Positions 36,150-48,896 of a DNA stretch of 64,000 nucleotides are shown piece by piece (the first letter of the stretch is position 1; each line of letters begins with the position of its first letter). The stretch comes from Amyloporia xantha (Eukaryota > Basidiomycota > Agaricomycetes > Polyporales > Adustoporiaceae), in assembly GCA_036971615.1 (NCBI GenBank), contig JAYKKR010000002.1:1178001-1242000 (forward strand), given 5' to 3'. Position numbers and translations under genes: made by a program. The notes below the pieces were generated by a model, which was not told the DNA's origin, did no database searches, and was given only the letters and a program-made list of their open reading frames with translations.

Positions 36150-36842
36150 CTATCAGTGGACCTGGGTTTATAACGGTTTTCGGTATTCACGCTATAGCTA
36201 CACATCCGCTCCATTTACACATATGAAATGTATACGAATCGATGCATCTCCTTCCGCTCTAGAACCCTAGCTAACAATGATAGCAGCTGGCATCGTTGTT
36301 CTGTTGTCGGATCGCTTCCGGTGCGACATGTAGGCAAAAACACCAGTGTTTATAATTTGGGTCACATTTGTCACGGCGGCAGCGGCGCAACTCCGATCGG
36401 CGTGCACTGCAGTGATTGTGGCGCGTCCCTGCGAGGTTTACGGCGGAGATCAAAACCATCACGCGCATGTATCCAGTTGTAACGCTCCATGAGCGAGGGC
36501 ACCAGCGACAACAAATGTGAGCACAGGGAAACAAGCAAAGTACATTGGCTTAGCCGTTTATTGCATATGAATACCCTATAAACGTTCCAGATTTTTTGGC
36601 CAATAGGATCTGGCTCAATACGGCGATCTATGGTCGAAATGGGTGCTTCGAGGTGTAAATCGCGCCTTCCGATGCGTCTCATTTACAGTCCACGCACAAT
36701 TTCGTGATTCTGAGTAGACAGTCTTTTGTGGAATGGTTAAAAGTACTTGCAAACCAAGTTTCATGTTTTTTGAGTGGTTGTAGAAGGAGCTAGACTGGAT
36801 TTATAAACACTGTCTCAATTATAAACCCAGGTCCACTGATAG
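36150..36842. mobile_element. 693-bp TA-flanked inverted-repeat element (Tc1/mariner-like MITE)
   Basis: Ends are CTATCAGTGGACCTGGGTTT (36150 on) and its exact inverse up to 36842, followed on both sides by TA (36148-36149, 36843-36844). The left arm of the inverted duplication shows the empty site GGACAT-ATAGGAATC equivalent (14715-14728 inverse), with one TA, proving insertion with TA duplication. No transposase frame inside. Tc1/mariner and pogo-type transposases duplicate TA; assignment to that superfamily is by this feature only. Confidence 0.88.
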
Positions 36843-36949
36843 TATAGGAATCAAATACACTCTATGGCAGCTTTGGAGTGCTAGATGTGCCGGACTTCAA
36901 GAGAAGCTAGGAAAAGCAAGCCCATAATCAATACACAACGACCTTGAAC

Positions 36950-37145
36950 ATCATAAAGACTGTTCCTGCACGAACAACTTGAAGTAGTTGGTATAGCCCT
37001 CGGGGCTCATGTGCTCCGCCGAGGCTACCTCGTCAGTCGGGTCGTCGCGCTTGACGGTGGTAATACGATTGACGCGAGATTCAACGGTGTGGATATTACA
37101 CCAGGGGTATAAGGCAGGAGAATGTCCACCGGGTCTTGCATGCCT
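36950..37145 (-). pseudogene. OYE fragment of the F-box/OYE chimera, right-arm copy
   Basis: Counterpart of 14421-14609. Reads GMQDPV, an altered segment, then VESRVN.TTVKRDDPTDEV and the end SPEGYTNYFKLFVQEQSL. It preserves more of the OYE ending than the left copy, but lacks the same barrel segment. Confidence 0.65.
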
Positions 37146-37666
37146 AGGCCTGGCCGCTGGTCATCGTTGTTCGTACAGTCGCCGAGGCGGCGGTCGCCCT
37201 TCCCTAACTGCGCAGTGCAGATGAGCTGGTACACATGCTCATGGTCGAATGACAAGAGCCTCGTGCCGGCCATGGAGAAAAAATCGCGGCGGGCGTATAT
37301 TCGAAGCAGGAAAATATGAGCTGTGACTACAGCACCTCGGGCGGCAGGTTTAGGCGGCCCAGTCTAAGGGAAGAAGACCCCTACAGGAAAATAACAGATA
37401 TTGTTCGCCACAGGGTAATGTCACTCCCAAGTATAAGGACACGTACCGTCACAAGGACAGAATCCGGGGCCGGGCTCGGAATGATGAAAAGCTTTACCAG
37501 TAGCCGCAGTCCGCCAAATGAAAATTTACCAAGCTGTGGTCGGTCGGTTTCAACATATTCTCGTTTGTCGAGACAGAGGCTGAGAACACATACACAGTTG
37601 GAATGTGCAAAATCACCGTAGAGATGGAATAAGGTAAGAACTGTACACCTTCCAGTACTGTCCCAT
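37146..37666 (-). pseudogene. F-box-like MGQYW-family pseudogene, right-arm copy
   Basis: ATG 37666 opens MGQYWK with an intron starting at GTGTACAG; next comes LCLDKREYVETDRPQLGKF, LLVKLFIIPSPAPDSVLV, an intron, then LGRLNLPPEVL followed by TAG, and SSFDHE-type remnants. In contrast to the left copy the F-box part is continuous: CCTAAACCTG joins CCGCCCGAGG directly. Confidence 0.65.
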
Positions 37667-37689
37667 GGCCACGACGATGTTCCGTTCCT

Positions 37690-38379
37690 CGGCGCCGGCC
37701 TCATCTTCAACTGCAGGGTCTTGATAGCCTCCATTTTGATGTAGATCTCCGGTTTCCTCATCGCTGTTTTCATTTTCAGCCTTCTTATCTGCTGGGGCTG
37801 GAAAGCCTGCAAATTCATGCATATCTCTCAGCTCTTCTTGGGTGAGCATCCCATCTGGCAGGTCGTCATCTTCCATGTAATCGCCGATACAGATGATGCG
37901 GTCCCCAGTCCAAGATATTTGAGCTGAGCAAACGAGTTCGTAGACCCGCTCATGCCCAAATGATGACAGGTGCTTATCGGCCAACGTGAGGCATATAGTA
38001 TCATGAAGGTTGTCGATGTTCGCAAATATGAGGTACAGCAGTTCGGCAGGCAGATCCAAACGTCCGAGGGCGAGTTTGGTCTCCTGTGACCGTATGTAGG
38101 GCTTGATTCCCTATGAATTTCTGCTATCAGTAGTATTAATTGACAAAGAGCATTATGCGGCGCACCTTCACAAGAAGAGAGTTCCTTGATGGGTGGGGGT
38201 GCGGGGCGGCCAAGAGGTTGACCATCTCTGCCAGACCCTCAAACAAGAGCTCAGGAAGCTTTCCGCAACATGGAAGAGCCTCCCCTTTGTCAATGTTTAT
38301 TCTGAGCGGGAGGTATGAAGACATGAGCGATACAGAACAACCCAGCATAAGTCGCGCACATCTTCCAATATTGTCCCAT
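37690..38379 (-). pseudogene. F-box-like MGQYW-family gene, C-terminally truncated
   Basis: ATG 38379 (MGQYWK, short exon), exon 2 IINIDKGEALPCCGKLPELL to NSLLVK, exon 3 from GIKPYIRSQETKLALGRLDL through LPAELLYLIFANIDNLHD and GDRIICIGDYMEDDDLPDGM to DEETGDLHQNGGYQDPAVED. There the family's last third is missing: the frame runs straight into the MGQYW start of the next copy at 37666. N-terminal two thirds are intact and it is the copy closest to the canonical MGQYWKIINIDK start. Confidence 0.65.
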
Positions 38380-38793
38380 GAAGGCGCCAGTCTTTCACGC
38401 CTGTTCAGCAACGCTAGCTTGAAAGAGTCAAAAGGAGATAATACAGGAGTGTGTAAAGTGGCACGCTCGTGGACTTGAAAGGCAAGTGTCCGTTGTCTAA
38501 GCGTCGGGCCACATGAGCGCTTACATGTCATGTGGAAACACGTTCACGTGCCAGTCGGCAAGGGGGCGAACGACTGAGCGATAAAGATGCCTGTAATTTG
38601 TTGACGAGGAGGTGGGTGGTATAAGTAACCTGCATGACTTATTATACCGCTTCTATAATTCATTACAGAAATAAGAAGGTGCGTGCAAAATACAAGCAAG
38701 GGTTAACAGTATTTTGATAGCCATCGGCGGGCGGGCAAGTAATTGGATCAGTCACCACGCGAGGACGCATGTCGTCCAATGAATGAGGATGTA
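38380..38793. other. Intergenic
   Basis: Upstream of the truncated F-box-like gene and downstream of ABD1. Nothing recognised. Confidence 0.4.
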
Positions 38794-41634
38794 TCAGCGT
38801 TTTTCGAATGCGAAGCCTATATAGATGTCTTAGATACATCGTTAGCGCCGGGAATGTAAGGATAAAGTGATTCGAGACGACGAATTGAGACACTCACTGG
38901 CCGCTTCCCATTGGTCTTCGTCCATTTGACTCTCACCATTTGCATCAACGACATGCATTCGCTCCAAGAGCGGGCCAAATTCCGCATGGTCATGATGCTC
39001 CTCAAAGATCTCGTGGAACTCTTTTTTGTAGATCGAGTGCAGACCATACTCCGCGGCCATCCTGCTCAGAGCACGATCGGGATCAGCAAATCTAATTTCA
39101 GGTTGACAGCATACGAACGTCACAAAGTTGTCCCATTGCACAATGTATTCCGGTACATCGTCGACGGCATCCTTGAGAAAGAACCAGTACCGATGTCCGA
39201 AGAGGGACCGATGCCTGCGGTCCTCGAATCGGATCGTGTACACATTGTTCCCGAAGGATAGGTCGTTAGTTCCCGGCGGCAACGCATCGAGGCGATCCCT
39301 GTCACCATCCACAGAAAAGGACATCATTATCAAGCAAAACGTGAGGACGCTATATACGACGTACAGTAGCAGTGTTGCATTTGGCACCGTGCCAATGAAC
39401 TTGCCGCCTTGCCTCAGATGTCCCGAAACATTCTCGAGCATGCACCGCGCCTTCGCCTCGCTCTCGAATGCATAATGCATACAGAACTGCATGGACACCA
39501 CGTCAAACGGACGCGTGAAAAGCACGGGCGGTAGTGCATCGTGCAGCGCATGTGCATAGCAGTCCAATGCAAAAAAAGACGCGGCGAAGCGCGGCCCCGA
39601 GCGCATAGATGCGTGCCGTAGGCGCGCCTGGTCGACAGAAATCGCAGCAATATCTACACCACAGCGATCAATGCAGCGTCAGCGTTGAGCTTACGACGGA
39701 CAGATTGAGAAAGGACGCACCAACCCCGACATACTCCCGAACTCTCGCCTTGGACCATTTCGTCAAGTCCCCACCCTTCCCGCAACCCAGATCCAACACC
39801 CTGCCCTTCATCGCCCCTCCGCCTCCAGGCCCCCGTCCCCGTCCCTGGACCTGCTCCGGTTCTGCGGGCGATACAGGGCTCTCTGCAAACGCAGGATGGG
39901 CGAAGCGGGTGATGAGAACGCTCTTCACCCAGTTGTTAAAGCTCTTCAGGCCGATGATGGGCGACTCTTGCCGTTGGGTCACACCAACATCCGGGCGGGT
40001 GTTGTCTACAGTGACATATGAGCTCCAGAAAGTGATGAAGGAAGGGTAAGATGAAAGCAGAGAGATTCCGGGGCAGCCTCTCCACGACGCGTGCAATTCC
40101 AAGCCGACGAGACAGACATTCTGCTTACATACAGAACAGAGGCATTGATATATACGCACTCCGAGGTGGCACGCGATATAGAGATCCGCAAATCCGAAGT
40201 AGCCTGACACTCACAATGCTCAACCACAAGGCCCACATCACCCACTTTTCTTCTCTTAGCATCTCTATCTCCATCTCCGCTCTCCTCATCCTTCTCGTCA
40301 TTCTCTCCTCTGCCCCACTCTCGCTTCATAGCGCCGCCCTCCCGCCCGCCTTGCTGTTCCTCCCTCTTCCGTTTCCTCAGCATCATAGTCCCAACACCGC
40401 CTGGGAAGTTGCGATAGCGCTCCATCTCCGCCGGGCTCAACGGAACGAGAACAGAGCCCGCAGGTGTACGACGACGCGTTGGCGCGTACGGAATCGGGCT
40501 TCGTTTGATGACCATGCCGCCCATAGTCGTCTCTGAGTTCATGGTCGCTTTCGAATCTGAGTCTCGATTTGAGGACGTCAATGGAGGTGCAGGTAAAGAT
40601 GACGGCTCAGGCTCGGGCTTTGGCCGCCGGCGGGGTGGAGGGCTTGGATTCTGGGGGACGTTCGTGGTAGAGGGCGTAGGGGTAGCGGACTGCCGTGGAA
40701 GATACGTCACTACAGGCGTGGGTGCAGGTGGAAAGTCAAGTCTGCTCCGTGTGGGCTGAGCCTGACTTGAGCCTTGAGCTTGTGGCTCGACCCCCGATGT
40801 GCCCATTGAGCTTAGCGGACGGGCGGCGCCCAAGGCCGGCGAGGGTGGTGTAGGTGGCGGTGGCATGCCGCCATTCATACTGCCGCCACGCTGACCTGGA
40901 AACGAAAGCGACGAAAGGCCGGCCGCCGTGGACGGGCGGGACGAAGAGTGAGAGTGAGAGGACGACGGGCGCGAGGAATAGGCGTAGTGATAAGCGTTCT
41001 GCGCACCCGGCGTTTCAGCTTGAGGCGTGATGAGGTTCGACAATGTGGGCGCCACGGGTGAATGGATCACCGGTGTGCTGGTCGCCTGCGGTGTTGGCAG
41101 GGAGCCAGGCAGGGCGAGCGAGGCGACCGCCTGTGGAGAGTCTGTAAGAGGCGCGGACACCCTGCCGCCCGCGCTTGCACTAGCACTCGCAGACGAAGAG
41201 CTGGGAAAAGAAAAGTACGACCCCTCCCTGTTGCTCGACGCACTACTGCTGGCGTACCCAGAGGAGCGTCTGCGCAGCGGAGCGAAGTTAGACAGCTGGT
41301 TGCGATCGTCTGCATTCTCGGCGTGGAGGAGGTGGGAGAGGTTGGCAGGTGGACGCGGCGTCGTGGGGGTGAATAACGGGGTGTCTGGCGGAGGTGGGTC
41401 GGAATTGAGGAGGACAGAAAGGTCTGTTGCTCGACGTGTTAGCGGGGTGGACACACCGCTCGGCGTGGGGTCTGTGTGCGACGGCGTCGGTTGCGGCGGG
41501 GCCGTGTTGTGATGGTCGTTGGGCTGTGTCGGTGGATGCGGTAGGTCGATGTGCATGCGGGAATGAGGAGAAGGACCAGAGGGAACGAGAGGCGAGTTTA
41601 GGACGGCATCGCGGACGGGATCGAAGGCCGGCAT
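38794..41634 (-). CDS. ABD1: mRNA cap guanine-N7 methyltransferase (Abd1)
   Basis: Exon 1 41634-40215 encodes a 473-residue Ser/Pro/Gly-rich extension ending KRRKVGDVGLVVEH. After a 209-bp intron, exon 2 (40005 on) reads YNTRPDVGVTQRQESPIIGL, NNWVKSVLI and KGRVLDLGCGKGGDLTKWSK, the S-adenosylmethionine site. Exon 3 starts VDIAAISVDQARLRH and contains DVVSMQFCMHYAFESEAKAR. Later: GGKFIGTVPNATLLL, NVYTIRFEDR, GHRYWFFLKDAVDDVPEYIV, KKEFHEIFEEH; last exon SFAFEKR, TGA 38794-38796. The enzyme methylates the guanine cap of nuclear mRNA and is essential in yeast. The catalytic core is complete; the long disordered N-terminus is usual for basidiomycetes. Confidence 0.92.
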
Positions 41635-43191
41635 GATGGCAATGTTTGATCTCTTTCTGCCAGGTCCTGGGAACGTTAATAATTAGGCGGCGGCCCCTCT
41701 GTGAGTTGTACAGTGTTGTATACTAAGCTAGTGCATAGAAGAGGAGGGAGAGACGAGGAGGAACAGAAGGAGCGGAAGGGGGAGGAGGCAGACAGGAAGG
41801 GAGTCACCGTCGCGGCAAGAGATGCTGCGCGAGCGCGTCTGCATCTGTCCGCCATTCCTTTGTTCTCTTGGCTCTCATCCAAGTTCAACTCTCCGCTCTC
41901 GTCTTCTCCTCTGCTGACGCCAATCACCTCCACCCACCAGTAGATTTCATCGACCGCACTGGGACGACGCTGGCCATGACAGTTCAACTGGTCTATTACA
42001 CCGGTACCGGTCATGCTCAGTCCAAGATTTTCAGCGGCTGTTGAGCAGCAGCTCTCATTATCCCATACATATGAGACTGATAATAGCCATCAATCGCCGT
42101 ATTGAACCGCCCGGCGACTCTTATCTATTATCGGAGAGAAATTGAATCTCCACAGGTCCGCAATTACTGTGGTCTGATCATGAAAGATGAGTGTGCCCTG
42201 CGTTTTTTTGATATGTTCTCTTCTACATACTCACCCACTCACTCACCCTTGCAAGCTTGGCATTGGCTATCATGGCATTGGGCAGCGGCCAGCAATGTCG
42301 GACTGGTTTGACACTGGGCGAAGCTATATCAAGACCACCAATATCACAACGAGTGGAGAAAACCAGATGAAGACTCAGGGAGACTACTGAGAGACAAATC
42401 TCCGGCCAGAAATTAAGCGCTATGATTTCTTCGATGGATGTTGCGACGTCACTCTCGGGCATCGTATTTACTTGGGCCTATTTAAGGGCTTGGACTGTGA
42501 AGGAATTTGATATGATTTTGACTTTGGTACGTTGTGAATGATATGCTTGAAGTCATGACTCCGGTTTCCCGTGCTCTGCAGTTCACCAGTGGTTGGATTG
42601 CTATTGACTGTGGGTCCTTTATGAAAGCTCGCCACATTCCCTATTGTTATTCAGTGGCTAAAAATCGCTGATTAATGTCTCCGTCCTAAGGATCAATTAT
42701 GCTTCAAGTGCTCTTGCCAGCCCCCAAATCATCCATACCCTCTTGACTGAATTCACGTGACCGCGACAAATATGCAGGTGACCGAAGACGCGTCTGCAAA
42801 CGCGTTCACTATTTCGTTTCAAGACGCGTTCGCCCTCACAATCTTATGGTATTCGTCGGGTGCTCCACCATGTATAACGAGTCACCGATATAAAGCATCG
42901 ACACAATCATTCTATGTCGTTTAACTTCCTTCTATCTCTCTCATAGTAAGTTTATTCGCAGCTGGGTCTTTCTGAGCCTGCTATATGTAGTTTATATCAT
43001 TATTCCGTTAATGGACAAGAATTAACGAGTAGGTATTATAAGCACGACCTGGGAGATATACTACTTCAAAGCATTGACAACAGACTGATAAAATGTGACT
43101 CTACTTAAACCAAGAAAAAAACTCGATGTACTCCGTGGAAGACGATCCAAACTTTGCACTTTCATGACGATTCCGATTAGCGAGACACACA
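41635..43191. other. Gene-free stretch; ACGCG cluster and TATA-like box
   Basis: No supported exon. Between 42788 and 42832 four ACGCG(T) strings occur (GAAGACGCGTCTG, AAACGCGTTC, AGACGCGTTCG), resembling MluI cell-cycle boxes. A TATAAAG follows at 42889-42895, then a short open stretch from ATG 42935 (SFNFLLSLS) ending at TAG before a GTAAGT-like site. A small transcript is possible but not proven. Confidence 0.35.
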
Positions 43192-44057
43192 TTAGTCGAA
43201 GTGCATCCAATGTCCCTTTACTCCCAAGCGGCACTTCTCACAATCAGCTCTCGGTCCCATCGTGAATCTTTGTTTCCGCATGCCTTGTCCTGCGTCTGTT
43301 GGACCCTGGCTATGCATTGATGCTGCAGACGAGGTCGGTGATGGTGTGGCGCCTTGTACTTGTATCTTAGGTATTGACAAACGCTGCTGCAGCTGCTGTT
43401 GAGAGTCGTTCGCCAGCTCATTAGGAGATGCGAATTGGAGTACAGAGGGGGCCGTATGCTGTATCGACAAGGTCGGAGGTTCTGAGAGGACATCGATACC
43501 ATGTCGAGCGCGAGGAGAGCAAGACATCGCTACATCTCCGTCCGACTGCACAAAGGTTGGAGTAGACACATTTCTCAAACATTCTTACGCACCATGGTAG
43601 CGTCAATCATGACCACCGCCTCATCCTTCGCGCTACGCTCCGTATTCACGCCACCTTCTGCCACACTTCCGAGGACGGGTGGTTCCTGTGCTCGCGCCAA
43701 GTGCGGACTCGCTATCCTGAGACCGCGAGTCTGTGTTACCCAGTCTTCCGACAATCCGGGATATCGTGCGATGGGTATAGAAATGGAGGTATCACCGCCA
43801 ATTGACGGGCGTTTCTGCAGAAGAAAAGGGGTACATAAGCAATGCTATTAGATGACACCCTTTTACACAAGGTCGCCACAGCAGGGACGAAAACGCACTG
43901 ATGGTCGGTCAAAAAGTCCTGCCGATGCAGGCGAGCGCGCCCTTTTCATCGCTTTAGACGTCGGGCGAGAAGCCCGGGATGAGCCTTCTGTCGAGACCGA
44001 CATGTCGACCTCCATTGCAATTGTTCTATCGCAAGGTATTGTCTCCAGTGAACGCAT
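43192..44057 (-). CDS. Conserved hypothetical protein with C-terminal CxxC..HxxH motif
   Basis: Three exons: ATG 44057 (RSLETIPCDRTIAMEVDMSV to LFDRPS), then KRPSIGGDTSISIPIARYPG to MIDATM, then, after a 52-bp intron GTGCGTAAG..GTGCAG, SDGDVAMSCSP to the TAA at 43192. The middle is Ser/Gln-rich. The last 24 residues, RKQRFTMGPRADCEKC plus RLGVKGHWMHFD, are basic and hold a C-x2-C followed by H-x2-H, arranged like a small zinc site. I have a memory of this end recurring in agaricomycete hypothetical proteins, not checked. No function assigned. About 240 residues, nuclear by composition (inference). Confidence 0.65.
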
Positions 44058-44654
44058 ATGTGACTCTGATGGCTCTTGAATGGTTGTGTAGCTTATGGGA
44101 AGCCGGATAGATGCATGTCAAGTGGATCCGAGGTTGTGGCTGGTTGTGGTATATTTAAGAGAGGGCGCTTGGTAGACGCCGAGTGTGACAAGCGCTGTTG
44201 CCTCCATTTGATGATATCCTTTCATCATCGACTCGAGCTCAGCCGCCAATGATTAATGAGCACTGGACTTGGATATTGTCTGGCTTCTCAATCGCAGAAC
44301 GAGACATAGGAAGCTAGCGCGACAATGGGCTTCGATGTCATTGTTCGTCTCGGGCTGGTTCACAATTGATCGACCACTTTGGAAGATCATCATATGTAAG
44401 GCCAAATTGAATCATTTCTATTCTCACAAGGGATAGATATAATTTCAATTCGGGCTATATATTCGTCGCTGCTCCCGTCCAAACGGCGCGTCGGAAATGC
44501 CTAGATAACTCTACGCAGCACGCACCTATCGATCAATTGGGCAACTTTGGTGAGCGAAATCTGACACGTCTACATTTGTAGTATACGACCGCGAAAATAC
44601 GGACTTGCGACAATAATACAAAATAAAACGACAAAAAATAAGCTCATTTTCAGG
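44058..44654. other. Intergenic
   Basis: Upstream of the small conserved gene. No exon or repeat recognised. Confidence 0.4.
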
Positions 44655-44662
44655 GCTTGCAG

Positions 44663-45796
44663 CAGTGATGTGCTTGACGGGGTCTGACCCGGGGTCAGAC
44701 CCCGTCAATGGGGGTCAGACCCAGGCTCCTGCCCATCCGCACTTCAGGAGTTGGGGGGCCCATCCGAGGGTGGTACTCTACGCTGTATCCTAGAATAGTG
44801 CGCACGTGAACATCATGTGACATACACGTGACCAATTCAAACTCCCCACTCTTATCCCCCTCCAACTCCCTACGGCGGCTGGCAGAAAACATGAGTAAAC
44901 AACGGCGACCGGGCTGCAAATATCCTCGATCAGGAAGGAGGTATTGCCGATGAAATGCTATTTTCCTCAGTAGCATAGGGCTCAGACTGCACTGGAAGAC
45001 ACTAGGACTTTGCTATGTCTCTGGATTTTTTTCTGTGTCTTCTCAGATATGATATGCTTACTTATAAAGCACCAATGCATTTATTTGCCCCTTCTTCCGC
45101 ACTTTCTTGACTACAACTCAAGTGTCCCCACCAGTCTGGAAGCATTGAAGAGCCTCCATTGTGGGTTTTGCCCATTATTAAAGCAGAGGTATAATCTAGA
45201 CCTGCATAGAAATTTTTGTATATACTCAACAGGGCTAAAACCAATTCATTCACCATCCCATTCCGTCTCGAGCACCTGCACCCACAAGCCGCCACCAGAA
45301 ATCCTGGGGCCACCACCTTCCAAATTGAGGCGACGCCCCTCCGCGCCCCGTTGTTTACTCGTGTTTTCTGCCAGCCGCTGTAGGGAGTTGGGGGCAAATA
45401 AGAGTGGGGAGTTTAAAATTGGCGGGGATCTAAATATTGTGGCTGAAGTGGCTGAAGTGGCTGAATAGGATAGAGCATTGTACTACGCCCTCGGATGAAG
45501 GCCCCCATCGACCGGAAGAAAGGGTGGGCAGGAGCCTGGGTCAGACCCATTGACCATTGACGCAGGGTCACAGTCAATGCGTGACTTGACCAATACACGT
45601 GACTTTGTCGGTGCAAGCAGTGACTCTGTCCGACGATGTTGAGCAGCATTACGTAATACTTTTCCGTTGACCTGGGTTGAGAGGTCAGGTCACGCATTGA
45701 CCATTGACCCCTCGGGGTCAGTGGGGTCTGACCGGGTCTGACCCTTTGACCCCGGTTAAAGGGTCAAGGGGTCAGCCATTGACCGGCACACCACTG
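44663..45796. mobile_element. hAT-type non-autonomous transposon, 1134 bp, nested inverted repeats
   Basis: Ends CAGTGATGTGC (44663) and GCACACCACTG (45796) are imperfect inverted repeats; both sides carry GCTTGCAG (44655-44662 and 45797-45804), an exact 8-bp duplication. CAGTG-rich ends and 8-bp duplications are hallmarks of hAT elements. Inside are many GGTCA/TGACC units and two further inverted pairs: about 44714-44800 with 45471-45555 (including AGACCCAGGCTCCTGCCCA), and 44837-44912 with 45345-45415. A triple AAGTGGCTG repeat lies at about 45444-45465. No transposase; short reading frames are by-products. Confidence 0.85.
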
Positions 45797-45850
45797 GCTT
45801 GCAGAGTACTCACTGAGGAGTTCTAGTCATAGCGCAAGGCGTGTGACACC

Positions 45851-46290
45851 ATGGAACAAAAATGGCAAATGTAGGCGATTTGCATTCTATTTTCATGTTA
45901 ATCGTTAATCACACCCTGTACAAACAAGAGCGGACCTCGACAAGAGAGGTCTTGGAGAATGGGGAAAGCTTAAGGGGTTTCTTGTTCTACGGACTGCTAG
46001 AGCTCGCCAAGCTCTTCGCTACGCCATTCCCTCGCCCATCTTCCAGCTCTATGCTTGTGAAGACGCGGAACTGCTTTATCTCGTAGTCGCGAACATTTAC
46101 GACCTTCGCCATCTTTCTCACATTGACCAACAGACACCTTTCTTCATTTGGATACCCACGGGCGTACGAACTCATCTGCTCATCTCAATCCTGGACTGGA
46201 GATCGCGTTGTCCGCCTTGGCGAACACATACGCGATGATGGCCTCCTGGATGGGATGATCATGTCTGAAGAGCTGAATGCGTGAAAATGC
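45851..46290 (+). pseudogene. F-box-like MGQYW-family relic
   Basis: ATGGAACAAAAATGGCAAAT (45851) aligns with the MGQYWQ first exon, but two codons are changed and TAG replaces TGG in the intron start. Then GESLRGFLFYGLLELAKLFA with RPSSSSMLVK, and after a lost start of exon 3, LTNRHLSSFGYPRAYELICS, SWTGDRVVRLG and a stop at 46282. Tail-to-tail with OYE copy 2. Confidence 0.6.
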
Positions 46291-46519
46291 AGCTTTTTTA
46301 GTCTCGGATGGGTGGGAAGATGAAAGTGACGACAGACAGACTGGGTCACTGTACGACGTCATCTCACGGTCGTTCAGGTAAGTCTCGATGTCAGGGCTCA
46401 GTGATCAGTATCTCAAATATCTTTCCCACGACGAGTATAATAAATAACAGCGTATATGTCAAGAGTAATCGCACTGCAAATGCCAAAAAGCAAGCCCAGA
46501 ATCATTACATAGTGCCTTT

Positions 46520-47995
<1,476 letters not shown>

Positions 47996-48896
47996 GATGT
48001 GAGTCGGAGGTGAGGAACTCGGTGTTATATGTTCTCTAGAGCTTGTATTTGTAATTCTCGCAGCAAGATGCTTAGTGATATTAGCGTAGAGACTATCACG
48101 GATATATTCTGGCTGCTTTGTCAGTGTCGCTCGACTGAATGGTCGAAGGAAAAGCATCCAGGATGGTGAAAATGCCCGACATCTGGGCGGCAAGCCCACA
48201 CTTACTAATGAGTAGCGGCTGTCTGCGTGTCGAAGAGCAGGGTAGTGCCACTACCGCGTTCTGCTGCTCTCCACCGCGACACCACGCACGTGCTCGCGAG
48301 TCGTGGCGCACATAGCGCCTTCTATATACACTGCACATCAAGCCGAATTTCCTCGCCGGATATTGCCAGGATATCCGAAATATCCTAACAGTATCCTGCG
48401 GATATCCTGTCTAGATATCCACCGGAAATCGCCAGGATTTATCTGATTTTCGGGCGATCTTCTAGTGATTTTCGGCAGGTCTTCCGGCAGTATACTTCGC
48501 AGGTTTTCACTCCCTTTGTACTGGTGCTTGCACTACACCGCGCTCCCTTCGCTCTGTGACTCTACTTTAATATATTCGCTTGTAATCTTGGACATATATA
48601 CACCACATAGCAGAGCCCGACCTCGAGCATACCATATTCTCTGTGCACAACATACCCACCATATTGAGCCGCTGTTGTACAATAGCCATCATACATGTCG
48701 CAAATATGATAGATTAAACCATTTGGGGCACGAAACTGACAGCATATGTCCTTCGGGATCAAATTAACCCGCATCCTGTGTGTTGATTCATGCCAAGACA
48801 GTCAAGTTCAATCCACGTCGCTGAGGGAGGGTACGTACATATGCATCGCCCACATGCACGGGCGTACTGAACGCGCACCCCCTCCCCCGTTCCACG
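47996..48896. other. Intergenic with a cluster of ATATCC-like motifs
   Basis: Between 48356 and 48424 the strings GGATAT(T/C), AATATCC, GTATCC, GGATATCC and AGATATCC recur at 8-15-base spacing. No exon. The stretch 48430-48500 has GATTTTCGG/CCGGAAAT repeats. Probably a decayed repeat. Confidence 0.45.

Larger units (their letters stand above)
33557..37684. repeat. Right arm of the 3.43-kb inverted segmental duplication (probable source copy)
   Basis: Matches 13389-17311 in inverted orientation. Starts inside the trehalose phosphorylase coding sequence and ends just upstream of the MGQYW start at 37666. It holds the gene's 3' end, an F-box-like gene with a 1-base frameshift, a 693-bp TA-flanked element absent from the other arm, the F-box/OYE chimera and an F-box-like first exon. 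Small differences are scattered along it; in the trehalose phosphorylase part, by eye, only a few per cent. Confidence 0.9.

Noticed and set aside
41027..41512. Plus-strand frames over the ABD1 N-terminal exon
   Set aside because: Shadows of a GC-rich low-complexity coding exon on the other strand.
42935..42960. Tiny protein starting at ATG 42935
   Set aside because: Only nine codons before TAG; a second exon could not be identified.
44695..45468. Short frames inside the hAT element resembling each other
   Set aside because: They are the two halves of an internal inverted repeat, not a duplicated protein domain.
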